A stretch of DNA of 64,000 nucleotides from the NCBI RefSeq assembly GCF_009909235.1, contig NZ_JAAAPO010000001.1, forward strand, positions 558,001-622,000, in the 5' to 3' direction. The position numbers and the translations under genes are program-made. This stretch comes from Novosphingobium ovatum. GTDB lineage: Bacteria > Pseudomonadota > Alphaproteobacteria > Sphingomonadales > Sphingomonadaceae. The notes beneath the pieces are model-generated. The model was not told where the DNA came from. It saw nothing but the letters and a program-made list of their open reading frames with translations, and did no database searches. This document shows positions 16,600-25,016 of the stretch, one piece after another. Every line of letters begins with the position of its first letter. The first letter of the stretch is position 1.

Positions 16600-17652
16600 A
16601 TGTATCCATTTACCCCGGGCAGCTATGCGCCCGCGAACGGCTGGTACGTGGCCGCCTTTTGCAACGAGATCGGCGAAGAGCTGCTCAGCCGCTGGATTTT
16701 GAACCAGCCGGTGGTGCTGTACCGCAAGGGCGATGGCACCGCGGTGGCGGTGGAGGGGCGCTGCCCGCACCGCCACTATCCGCTGGGCGCCAGCAAGCGG
16801 GTGGGCGACGCGATCCAATGCGGTTATCACGGCATCACCTTTGACGCGGGCGGCAAATGCACCTTTGTCCCCAGTCAGCAGACCGTGCCGGGCGTCTATG
16901 GCATCCGCGCTTATCCCTTGGTCGAACGCGGCCTGTGGGCGTGGATCTGGCCCGGCGACCCGGACAAGGCGGATGAAAGCCTGATCCCTGACATGACCGA
17001 GATCGGCTATGACCTGCCCGGCTATTACGCCCGGCCGTTCTATTACCATCATGTCGAGGGGCGCTATCAATTGCTCAACGACAATCTGCTGGATCTGACG
17101 CATCTGGGCTATTTGCACGCCAGCTCGATCGGCACGCCCGATGACGCCGCCACCCCCGAAGAGCGCGAGGTGACCGACCGCTATATCCGCAGCCGCCGCT
17201 ATATGCGCAACACGCCGCCCCCGCCCGTGATGCAGGAGCGCGGCTGGGTCGAGGGGCCGATTGACCGGATTTCGGGCATGGATTTCCACTTTCCGGGGTT
17301 CCACGCGGGGATCGGCGATGTGCGCGTGGCAGAGGGCCAACCGCGCGCGGGTGCGTTGTTGCGCTCCAGCCGGGTGTGGCACGCGGTGACACCGGCCACC
17401 AAAACCACCACCAACTATTTCTTTGGCATGGCCAGCCCTGACCGGGACAGCGTGGATGACGCGGTGGAATATCTGAAACCCGTTCTGGCCGAGGACATTT
17501 TCGCCACCGTCGAGATCGAGAAGATCATCACCACACTGGACGAATTGCCGAGCGAACTGATGCTGAAAAGCGATGGCACGGCGGTGCTGGGCCGCCGCGC
17601 GCTGCAACGCATGATGGATGCCGAACGCGCCGAACGGGAGGCCGCACAATGA
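16600..17652 (+). CDS. Rieske [2Fe-2S] aromatic ring-hydroxylating / O-demethylating oxygenase (VanA-like), first copy
   Basis: The protein has 350 residues. The N-terminal Rieske centre is C55-P-H57 and C74-x-x-H77. The mononuclear iron site is recognisable in NDNLLDLTHLGYLH (H168 and H173). Size and motif layout match the vanillate/dicamba O-demethylase group of type IA oxygenases. Either the GTG at 16597 or the adjacent ATG at 16600 can start it; GGGGAGA favours the ATG. It overlaps the next oxygenase gene (ATGA). No ferredoxin or reductase gene is nearby, so electrons must come from elsewhere. Substrate unknown; methoxylated aromatics are a reasonable guess. Confidence 0.88.
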   Translation: MYPFTPGSYAPANGWYVAAFCNEIGEELLSRWILNQPVVLYRKGDGTAVAVEGRCPHRHYPLGASKRVGDAIQCGYHGITFDAGGKCTFVPSQQTVPGVYGIRAYPLVERGLWAWIWPGDPDKADESLIPDMTEIGYDLPGYYARPFYYHHVEGRYQLLNDNLLDLTHLGYLHASSIGTPDDAATPEEREVTDRYIRSRRYMRNTPPPPVMQERGWVEGPIDRISGMDFHFPGFHAGIGDVRVAEGQPRAGALLRSSRVWHAVTPATKTTTNYFFGMASPDRDSVDDAVEYLKPVLAEDIFATVEIEKIITTLDELPSELMLKSDGTAVLGRRALQRMMDAERAEREAAQ

Positions 17653-18677
17653 CCTATGCGCGCAATGTCTGGTATGTCGCCGGGTGGGAGATGGATCTGG
17701 CGGTGGATACGCCAATGGCGATCACCATCCTGAACCAGCCTTTGGTGATCTGGCGCGATGGGGCGGGCGATGTCCATGCGCTGGAGGACCGCTGTGTCCA
17801 CCGCCACGCGCCGCTCTCGCTGGGCCGGTGCGAGGGGGCCAATCTGCGCTGCATGTACCACGGGCTGTTGTTTGGCCCCGATGGCGTGGTCAGCGAAATC
17901 CCCGGACAGGAGAAAATCCCGCCGCAGGCCCGTGTCCGCGCCTATCCGGTCATGGTGCGGCACAGCTGGATCTGGGTGTGGATGGGCGATCCGTCGCTGG
18001 CCGATGTGGCGCTGATTCCGCCGGCGGTGGGCTATGACGATGGCGATTACATCTTGGGTCACGGCCAGTTGGATTATGATGCGCCCGCCCGGCTGATCAA
18101 CGATAACCTATTGGATTTCAGCCATCTGACCTATGTTCACGCGGCCAGTTTTCAGGCCGGGCCGGTGTTCGCGCAAAGCCTGCCGGTGATCGAGCCGCTG
18201 GCGCGCGGCGTGCGGATTTCGCGCTGGACGCAGAACACGCCTGCCCAGCGCGCCCGCAGTGCGCCTGAGCTTTACGACAATTACATGTGCTATGATTTCC
18301 TGCTGCCGGGCGTGTTGCTGATGTGGTCGGCCAGCTATGCCGTAGGGACGGCGGTGGCGCTGGATTTTGGCGTGCCGGACAAGGGCGCGGCGCTGACCGG
18401 GTTGAACCACACCAGCCAGGCGGTGACGCCGATGAGCGATGGCACGGCGCGCTATTTCTTCAACTGGGGGCCGCACCGGGCACATGGCGACGTGGCGATG
18501 CGCGACGGGATGATGGCGCTGGCCGCACAGGCTTTTGCCGAGGACAAGGTGATGATCGAGGCGCAGGCCAAGGTAATCGCCCGCGATCCGTCCCGACCGA
18601 TCATGCCCACCGCGCATGACCGCGCCGTGACGCTGTTCAACCGCCTGGTGGAACGGATGGTGGCGCAGGAGGCCTAG
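17649..18677 (+). CDS. Rieske [2Fe-2S] oxygenase (VanA-like), second copy
   Basis: The protein has 342 residues and a layout parallel to the preceding gene. Rieske ligands are C49/H51 and C68/H71 (CMYHGLLF), and the iron motif is NDNLLDFSHLTYVH with H159 and H164. The two neighbours are clearly divergent relatives rather than a recent duplication, since only motifs are shared. Both are full-length oxygenase components, so they may form a hetero-oligomer or act on related substrates. The ATG overlaps the previous stop. No reductase gene follows; the next gene downstream is on the other strand. Confidence 0.88.
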   Translation: MTYARNVWYVAGWEMDLAVDTPMAITILNQPLVIWRDGAGDVHALEDRCVHRHAPLSLGRCEGANLRCMYHGLLFGPDGVVSEIPGQEKIPPQARVRAYPVMVRHSWIWVWMGDPSLADVALIPPAVGYDDGDYILGHGQLDYDAPARLINDNLLDFSHLTYVHAASFQAGPVFAQSLPVIEPLARGVRISRWTQNTPAQRARSAPELYDNYMCYDFLLPGVLLMWSASYAVGTAVALDFGVPDKGAALTGLNHTSQAVTPMSDGTARYFFNWGPHRAHGDVAMRDGMMALAAQAFAEDKVMIEAQAKVIARDPSRPIMPTAHDRAVTLFNRLVERMVAQEA

Positions 18678-18678
18678 T

Positions 18679-19233
18679 TCAGCCGTTTTGGTCGGGGCGG
18701 GCAGGCGGCTGCCCCGGCCAGCGCGCCTCACGCAAGGCGCGCCACGTCGCCGCGCCCCGCGCCACCGGCTGATCCAGCCCATAGCGGGCGGTGGCATCAT
18801 GCCAGCTTTGGATCGCGGTCAGCACCGGCGCGGAAAAGGGCGTCACCGGCTGTTGATTGGCCCAATTGGTCAGCGCATGCGTATTGCCCAGCAACAGCAC
18901 CGGCTGGCTGATCAGCATGATCCCCAGCGCCCAACGCAGCGCCGACACACGCGGCGCGGCCCATAAAGGCGCTTCCTCGATCCGGGGATCGCCAATGTCC
19001 ACCGGCGAATGGCCAAACGGCAGGCCACAGGCTGCAACGCGCGCGGGTCTGGGCGCGGGCGCCGGGGCTGGTTCGGGTTCGGGGGCTGGTGGGGCGGTGT
19101 CGATCTCGGCCGCGATTTGCGCTGCCACGTCCGCTTCCAGCTCAACCGGCTTGGCCTTGGGGCGGGCGATGCGGGGTTTGGCCTTCAATGGTTTGCGCGC
19201 CGGGCGGGTCGGCGTCTTGCGGTTCTTGCTCAT
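18679..19233 (-). CDS. Hypothetical membrane-anchored protein, last gene of the acylation operon
   Basis: I do not recognise this 184-residue protein. The start at 19233 is fixed by GGAGG. The N-terminus is very basic (RKTPTRPARKPLKAK), followed by an acidic stretch and a Pro/Ala/Glu linker (about 65-80). One hydrophobic segment comes next (WALGIMLISQPVLLLG), then a C-terminal domain rich in Trp and Arg (IQSWHDATARYGLDQ). It follows the MBOAT gene by 19 bp and is probably co-transcribed. That suggests a cytoplasmic N-terminus with a small periplasmic C-terminal part serving the acyltransferase complex, which is inference only. Confidence 0.6.
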   Translation of the reverse strand: MSKNRKTPTRPARKPLKAKPRIARPKAKPVELEADVAAQIAAEIDTAPPAPEPEPAPAPAPRPARVAACGLPFGHSPVDIGDPRIEEAPLWAAPRVSALRWALGIMLISQPVLLLGNTHALTNWANQQPVTPFSAPVLTAIQSWHDATARYGLDQPVARGAATWRALREARWPGQPPARPDQNG

Positions 19234-19252
19234 CGCGTGTCCTCCCCGGTGT

Positions 19253-20674
19253 TTAGAACTGGAAATAGATGAACGGCGCGACGCCATCGGGGCGCATCGC
19301 CTCGACCAGCATCAGGCATCCGGCCAAGAGCAGCGCGACCGCCCAAGCCGGTGCCAGACGCAGCCGCAGCGCGATGGCGGGCATCAGGCGCGGCGGGCCA
19401 AAATGCAGCCCCATGCCCAGCAGCATCAGCCCCACCACCAGCGGCCCCGCGGTCACCGCGCCCGGCGCCAGCGCCGCCAATCCGCCCAGATAGGCCATGC
19501 TGTCGGCAAAGCTGGCACAACGGAAAAAGATCCACGCCAGCGTGACAATGTGAAAGGTGAACACCACTCCCAGCCAGTGCGGCACATGGGGCAGGTTGGC
19601 GGGGCGGAATTCCTTCCACAGGCGTTCGGCGATCAGCATGCCGCCATGGATCATGCCCCAGATGACAAAGTTCCAGCTGGCCCCATGCCACAGCCCGCCC
19701 AGCACCATCGTCAGCCCCAGCGACAGGCAGGTGCGCGCCAGCCCGTGCCGCGATCCGCCCAGCGGGATATACAGGTAATCGCGCAGCCAACTGGACAGGG
19801 AGATGTGCCAGCGCCGCCAGAAATCCTGCAAGCTGGCCGCGCGATAGGGCTGATCGAAATTGCGCGGGAAACGGTATCCCAGCAGCGCCGCCAGCCCGAT
19901 CGCCGTATCGGTATAGGCGGAAAAGTCACAATAGATCTGCACCGCATAGGCATAGGCGCCCAGCAGCAAATCAAGGCTGCCATGCTTGGCCGGGTCGGCA
20001 AACAGCGGGTCGACAAAGGCGATCGAGATTTCCGAGGCGATCACCGCCTTTTTGAACACGCCCCACACGATCAGCAACAGCCCCATCGCCACCATCTCGC
20101 GCGTCAGGCGGGGGGCGGTCTGGAACTGCGGGATCAGATGGGTGGGGCGGACAATTGGCCCGGCCAGCAGATGCGGGAAAAAGCACATCAGCAGCGTCAG
20201 ATCCAGCAACCGCGCCGGGGGCGTGTCGCGCCGATAGATGTCCACCAGATAGCCGATCCCCTGAAAGGTGAAGAACGACACCCCCACCGGCAGGATGATC
20301 TCCAGCACCGGCAGATCGCGTTCCCACCCCATCGAGGTCAGCACGGGCGCCAGTTGCAGGACAAAGAAGTTGTAATATTTGAACAGGCCCAGCACGCCCA
20401 GATTGAACACCAGACCCGCCGTCAGCCACAGCTTTTGCCGCCCCTGTTGCCCTTCATTCGCGTGGATCGCGTTGCCCGCTATCCAGTTCAGCGCGCTGGA
20501 GAGCAGCAGCAGGCTGACAAAGCGCCAGTCCCACGCGCCGTAAAAAATCCAGCTGGCCACCAGCAGGCCGATCTTGCGCCATTCGATCTGCCATTCCGCG
20601 GACCCGCGCAGGCTCCATGAAAACAGGAACACCGCCACAAAGAACAGGTGAAAGGCAAGCGTGGGAAACAGCAT
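19253..20674 (-). CDS. MBOAT-family membrane O-acyltransferase (AlgI/DltB-like)
   Basis: The protein has 473 residues and multiple transmembrane helices. The MBOAT signature is visible: FPRNFDQPYRAASLQDFWRR, followed by the catalytic-type His in GGLWHGASW. This is the AlgI-type O-acyltransferase that moves acyl groups across the inner membrane for alginate or other exopolymers. It lies downstream of two SGNH proteins (compare AlgJ/AlgX-type partners). This supports a transmembrane acylation machine in which SGNH proteins complete transfer in the periplasm. The polymer-forming genes are not in the window. Confidence 0.9.
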   Translation of the reverse strand: MLFPTLAFHLFFVAVFLFSWSLRGSAEWQIEWRKIGLLVASWIFYGAWDWRFVSLLLLSSALNWIAGNAIHANEGQQGRQKLWLTAGLVFNLGVLGLFKYYNFFVLQLAPVLTSMGWERDLPVLEIILPVGVSFFTFQGIGYLVDIYRRDTPPARLLDLTLLMCFFPHLLAGPIVRPTHLIPQFQTAPRLTREMVAMGLLLIVWGVFKKAVIASEISIAFVDPLFADPAKHGSLDLLLGAYAYAVQIYCDFSAYTDTAIGLAALLGYRFPRNFDQPYRAASLQDFWRRWHISLSSWLRDYLYIPLGGSRHGLARTCLSLGLTMVLGGLWHGASWNFVIWGMIHGGMLIAERLWKEFRPANLPHVPHWLGVVFTFHIVTLAWIFFRCASFADSMAYLGGLAALAPGAVTAGPLVVGLMLLGMGLHFGPPRLMPAIALRLRLAPAWAVALLLAGCLMLVEAMRPDGVAPFIYFQF

Positions 20675-20739
20675 TGGACAGGCGGCTCAGGCGTTGGGGC
20701 GGGCCGGGCAGGGCCGGGCGCGGTGAAACAGGCGGACGG

Positions 20740-22230
20740 TCATCGTTGTGGGCCGGCGGCGGGCGAAACGGCGGCGGATTCCAGATCGGCGGCCAGCATC
20801 GCGCCCAGGCGGTCGCCGCCCGCGCGGTTGATATGCACCAGATCGCCCAGCATCTGCCCCTGCGCCTGCCAGCTCAGGCTGGAGCACGGCCCGCCCATCG
20901 CCAGCCCCGCGTTCCAGAAACCCAGCCGCAGCTCGGTTGCCGTGGCCAGTTGTTCCTGCCGCACCATGGCAAGTCCTGCGGGCACCATCAGCCCACGGTC
21001 ACAGGCATGCGACAGGCCGGTGTCGATCCGCGCGACGGCCATCTGACGGGTCGCGGCGTCGGGCGGGGCGATCAACAGGATCGGCGTGTCCGGCCCCAGT
21101 GCGCCACGAATGCGGGCGATGGTGGCGCGCAGCGAACTGCGGAAAGCGGCTGCCTCCAGCCGGGGATTGAACGCCTCGTTCGTGCCAAAGGCGATGACCA
21201 CCAGATCGGGGCGATAATGCGCCATTTCAATGGCATAGACCAGATTGCTGGCCTGAAGGTGGTGGATCATTTGCGATCCCACCACGCCCAGATTGGACAG
21301 TATCACCCCCGGCCCGCGCCGCATCAGCGCGATTGACGTCAGCGTGACGGGCGCATCGCTGGTGGTGGTGATCGTGACGCCCGCGACCAGCGCCGGGCTG
21401 TCGATATCGACACAGCGCGCGGCAGGGGTTGTGGTGTTCAGGTCGATCAGCGTGCCGCCTGCCGCGTCCCGCAATGGGGTAGCGGGCGCGGGCATGCCAA
21501 AGGCGGCGGCAAAGGCTGATGAGGGCGCGGCCAAAGCGCCTTCGCCACTGGGCAAGGGGTTGAGCACCCCATCGCCCAGACTGACTCGCAAGCCCCCCGC
21601 GCCCGGGCCGGTCAGCGCACAGACCGTCACCCGGTCGAACCGGTTGCCCGGATCATCGGCGCGATAGGCGATGCTGGCCCCCGACAGGCTGGTGCTTTGC
21701 GTGAAACCGGCGATGCCGATGGGGCTCGTCACGGGCAGGGCGGGGCCGGGGCGATAGATCGCGCTGGTGCTCCACCCCACGCTCTGGCTGGCGGTGACGC
21801 CCCAACTGATAAAGCCGGTGAAGGGTTTGCCCGCGGGCATCACCCCGCGCCCGGCCGCGCCATGGGCCAGTTGCAGCGGGCGGCGCCAGCCATTGGGGAT
21901 CATGTCGCCAATGGTCAGTGAATCGCCGATTTGCAGGATGTGGATCGGCGTGTTGCCGCCATTGCGCAGCCGCCGCAAAAACGGGGCCAGCGCGCCTGCG
22001 TTGCACAACCGCTCGGCGCAAGGCAGGCGGTCAACCTCTGCCGGGGTTTGCGGGACATAGGCCGGTTCGGCGGGCGAGATCACCCGGCCATAGGGATCAC
22101 TCACGGGCGGGGGCACAACGCCGGGCTGCGCGTGCAGCCCATGGCCCAGCACCGCCCCGCCGATCAGCGCCGCCGCCACGGCCCGCCGCAGGCCGCGCCC
22201 CGCCGCCAAGGCCCAGCGTGGCGCGATCAC
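20740..22230 (-). CDS. SGNH/GDSL-type periplasmic hydrolase or acyl-transfer protein
   Basis: The protein has 496 residues. It starts with GTG at 22230, overlapping the upstream SGNH stop in a GTGA. An N-terminal signal or anchor (AVAAALIGGAVLGHGLHAQ) indicates a periplasmic location. Catalytic blocks are HILQIGDSLTIGD (Ser), VIAFGTNEAF (oxyanion block, GTNE instead of GxND) and DLVHINRAGG (Asp and His). An N-terminal segment with two Cys (LPCAERLC) precedes the catalytic domain. In the operon it sits between another SGNH protein and an MBOAT, and it is best explained as a periplasmic O-acyltransferase or esterase partner. Confidence 0.8.
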   Translation of the reverse strand: MIAPRWALAAGRGLRRAVAAALIGGAVLGHGLHAQPGVVPPPVSDPYGRVISPAEPAYVPQTPAEVDRLPCAERLCNAGALAPFLRRLRNGGNTPIHILQIGDSLTIGDMIPNGWRRPLQLAHGAAGRGVMPAGKPFTGFISWGVTASQSVGWSTSAIYRPGPALPVTSPIGIAGFTQSTSLSGASIAYRADDPGNRFDRVTVCALTGPGAGGLRVSLGDGVLNPLPSGEGALAAPSSAFAAAFGMPAPATPLRDAAGGTLIDLNTTTPAARCVDIDSPALVAGVTITTTSDAPVTLTSIALMRRGPGVILSNLGVVGSQMIHHLQASNLVYAIEMAHYRPDLVVIAFGTNEAFNPRLEAAAFRSSLRATIARIRGALGPDTPILLIAPPDAATRQMAVARIDTGLSHACDRGLMVPAGLAMVRQEQLATATELRLGFWNAGLAMGGPCSSLSWQAQGQMLGDLVHINRAGGDRLGAMLAADLESAAVSPAAGPQR

Positions 22231-23207
22231 GCCGGCGAAGGTCCGCGTGCGTGGTCTGGCGATTGGCTGGCATCATGCGGCTGCGCATGGCCCCGGCCGC
22301 GTTCCTGCCCGCGTTCGGGCGCGGCGGCCGGTTGCCCCACGCCACCGGCGAATTTCAGCGACTGCATATCCTTGAGCAGCGGATCAATCAGCATGCGGTA
22401 ACCGCGCATCGACATATGCACCCCATCCATGGCGCGCGCCTGAAAGCGCTGGCCGTCCTTGGGGTCTGTCAGAAAGGTGTTGAACCGACCCTGACCATCC
22501 ACGCTGGCGGGCAGGGTGTTGATGTAACGCACGCCCAATTGGCACATGGTGTCGTTGTAAAACGCGTTCATCGCCCGCGTCTGGCGGTCGAAATCGGGGT
22601 TGCGCATGACCGGCAGCCCGACCCACACCACCACCACGCCGCGCGATTGCAACAGGTGGACCAGATCGCCCGCGCGATCCTTGATCACCTGCTTCCACGG
22701 CTCGCTCATATATGGTGCGACATGGCCGTTGGCCCAGATCCCCTGCGTGTCATTCGCCCCGAACGAGATGATCGCGATGTCGATCTTTTGCCGGTTCAGC
22801 TTGTCCGTGGCATCGTCCAGCAGGTTGAGCGAGCGGTAGCGGGTAAAGCCGGTGGACTGCTTGGCAAAACCGTGGACGATGAAGCGTTTGTCGCGGATCA
22901 GCGTGTTATGCGTCGCGGCCGACAGACCTTCGCCGAAACTGTCGCCGAACACGCCGACATGCAGCGCGCGCCCTTCACGCAAGGCGTTGGCGACATTGCC
23001 CGAGGCCAACGGGGCGGCAGGGCAGGCCGATACCGAGGCCGAGGCAGGCTGGATCGGGCCGGGCAGCGGCTCGGCCTTGCTCCCTCCCTCGGTCAACAGG
23101 CGCCAGGGGTGTCCCTCGGTCCCATAGGACAGGCCGATCACCAGTCCCATGCCCAGACCGACAAAGACCGCCAGTGTGCGGTCCAGCACAAGGAACAGCT
23201 TATTCAA
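22227..23207 (-). CDS. DUF459/SGNH-family periplasmic protein
   Basis: The protein has about 326 residues when started at the TTG at 23207, which has GGAG nine bases upstream and gives an N-terminal hydrophobic anchor (LFLVLDRTLAVFVGLGMGL). Other starts upstream in the same frame are possible. SGNH blocks: VGVFGDSFGEGL (Ser), IISFGANDTQG (block III, GxND) and MDGVHMSMRGY (Asp-x-x-His). The C-terminus is a low-complexity Gly/Pro/Arg/His tail. It overlaps the next SGNH gene by 4 bp. It probably acts with MBOAT on an extracytoplasmic glycan. About 220 bp with no evident gene separate it from the FkbH gene. Confidence 0.75.
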   Translation of the reverse strand: MNKLFLVLDRTLAVFVGLGMGLVIGLSYGTEGHPWRLLTEGGSKAEPLPGPIQPASASVSACPAAPLASGNVANALREGRALHVGVFGDSFGEGLSAATHNTLIRDKRFIVHGFAKQSTGFTRYRSLNLLDDATDKLNRQKIDIAIISFGANDTQGIWANGHVAPYMSEPWKQVIKDRAGDLVHLLQSRGVVVVWVGLPVMRNPDFDRQTRAMNAFYNDTMCQLGVRYINTLPASVDGQGRFNTFLTDPKDGQRFQARAMDGVHMSMRGYRMLIDPLLKDMQSLKFAGGVGQPAAAPERGQERGRGHAQPHDASQSPDHARGPSPA

Positions 23208-23429
23208 CGCACAAGGCTCCGGCAGGGCAGGGGCAAGGATGGGTGGCCGTGGGCGGCAACCGCATTGGCCAACAGCATGACCGTCAACCCCCGCGCACTT
23301 GCGCCGGGGCGAGCCCATGCCGCCTCGTCGATTCCCGTCCAAGCGCCCTAATGCACAAGGTTGCGCCCAGCGACAAGGGCGGGAAAGCGCCGGAGAGGCG
23401 CATTTTTTGCCCCCGATGGGGCGGCAGGC

Positions 23430-25016
23430 TCAGGCCGCGTCGCGGGAGTGGGTCTGGGGCTGCGTCAGGCGGCCTTGGGCGCTGATCCAATCGTCCACCA
23501 CCCCCGCCAGCCTTTGCAGGAAACCGGCATAGTAATGGCTGACGTCCGGCATGTCGCTGGCATCGGCAAATCCGGTCAGTTCAAACAGGGTCACTTGCGG
23601 ATAGGCCGCTGCCTCATAGCGCCAGATCTGGTTGAACAGGGCGGTGCGGGCGCGGGTGTGGCCCATGTGGGGGCGGTAATGGCCATCGGGGGCGTCTTCT
23701 GGCGGCAGGATCACCAGCATGTGCGCGCCCTCCTGCGCCACGCGCTGGCACAGCAATTGCACGCAACCGGCAAACAGGCTGCCGTCTTGCACCAGATCGA
23801 CCAGATCTTTCCAGCGCGGATCGGAATAATCCACCCCGGTGCCGTAAATCAGCAATGGCGCAAAGGTGGGATCGGGCAGGCCTTCGTGTTCGGTGCAGCC
23901 GGGCAGGATGTGGCGCAGCGCGAACAGGCGCGGGGCGTTGTCGAAATCCATGCGGGCACGGTGCTGGCTGAAATGGGCGATGCCGCCTGATTGGCAATCG
24001 AACATCACGCGGATGTCCTGCGCCGTATCGGCGGCGTCCGGGCGCAGCATGGCGATCAGCCGGGCGCGCACATCGGGGGCATGGAACGAGACATCGCGCA
24101 CCCAATCCACCGGCGTCAGCGGCACCCGACCGGCCAGCACGGCAAAATCGGTCTGGGGCTGTTTCTGGCGGATCTGGGCAATGGCATAGCGTTCCAGCCC
24201 CATATGCATCACCCGACAGGAAAAGGTGAAATGGATCAGCGCCTTGCTGCGCCGATCGACCATGCAAAAGCCGACCAGCCCATAGTCGCCATAGCGGTCC
24301 CAGGCAAAGATTGACCAGCTGTCATAGGCCACCACATCGATGATCGCGGCGGCCAAGGCATCGGGCTCGACGCGGCTGGATGTATAGTTCAACTGGTTGG
24401 AACGGTTAATCAATTCGGCAATGCGCGGGGCAAAGTCCAGATTGTCCATCAGGAATGGGGCGCAGGCATGGATGTCGCAGCCGCGCAAAAAGGCTTCGTC
24501 AGCGTCCCCGGTGGCGTCGGCAGGGGCAAAGGCGGCCCGGTCACGCCATTTGGCCTCCAGTGCGCGATATTCGGCCAGCCGGCTGCGGGCGCCGGCGGGT
24601 TGGGCGGCCAGAATGGCGTGCAGCTCGGTGTCCGTTTGCGGGTCGGTCGCGTCCAGAATTTGCAGATCGGGCAGGGCGGCGCGGGCGCTTTCCAGATTCA
24701 GCCGGTTGTCATCGATGAACAGCACATTGGCCGGGCGCAATTGCATCGCGGCGATCAGGCTGCGCAATGCCTCGGCCTTTGGGGCAAAGGCGATGTGGGG
24801 AAAGACAAAGGCGTCCCACAGTCCATGCGCGCGCAGGGCATCCTGCGCGGCGGCGGGATCGTTTTTGGAACAGATGCTGTTGACCACGCCCGCCGCGTTC
24901 AACGCATGGATCAGCGCCACCCGCGCCGGGAAGGGCGCGACCGTGTCGCCATCGGCCAGCGTGCCCGCCCACAGCGTTTCGTCCAGATCCCAGACGACCA
25001 GTTTGACCGCCGCCAT
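23430..25016 (-). CDS. HAD-IIIC / FkbH-like protein with GNAT-like middle and extra C-terminal domain
   Basis: The protein has 528 residues. The start at 25016 (MAAVKLVVWDLDETLW) puts the HAD motif I, DLDET, at the usual position; it shares one base with the upstream stop (TGATG). HAD motif III (FIDDNRLNLESAR) is present, and a GNAT-like region follows (YDSWSIFAWDRYGDYGLVGF). FkbH proteins load glyceryl groups from 1,3-bisphosphoglycerate onto acyl carrier proteins, but no carrier protein is encoded here. The last 170 residues (from about IYGTGVDYSDPRW to VVDDWI) resemble a degenerate SGNH-type fold without a GDS serine. The operon context suggests the making or handling of an acyl donor for surface modification. 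Confidence 0.75.
   Translation of the reverse strand: MAAVKLVVWDLDETLWAGTLADGDTVAPFPARVALIHALNAAGVVNSICSKNDPAAAQDALRAHGLWDAFVFPHIAFAPKAEALRSLIAAMQLRPANVLFIDDNRLNLESARAALPDLQILDATDPQTDTELHAILAAQPAGARSRLAEYRALEAKWRDRAAFAPADATGDADEAFLRGCDIHACAPFLMDNLDFAPRIAELINRSNQLNYTSSRVEPDALAAAIIDVVAYDSWSIFAWDRYGDYGLVGFCMVDRRSKALIHFTFSCRVMHMGLERYAIAQIRQKQPQTDFAVLAGRVPLTPVDWVRDVSFHAPDVRARLIAMLRPDAADTAQDIRVMFDCQSGGIAHFSQHRARMDFDNAPRLFALRHILPGCTEHEGLPDPTFAPLLIYGTGVDYSDPRWKDLVDLVQDGSLFAGCVQLLCQRVAQEGAHMLVILPPEDAPDGHYRPHMGHTRARTALFNQIWRYEAAAYPQVTLFELTGFADASDMPDVSHYYAGFLQRLAGVVDDWISAQGRLTQPQTHSRDAA

Noticed and set aside
16471..17715. Apparent N-terminal extension of the TetR gene into the Rieske gene region
   Set aside because: The extension lies antisense to a well-supported Rieske oxygenase; the TetR HTH begins shortly after the ATG at 16470.
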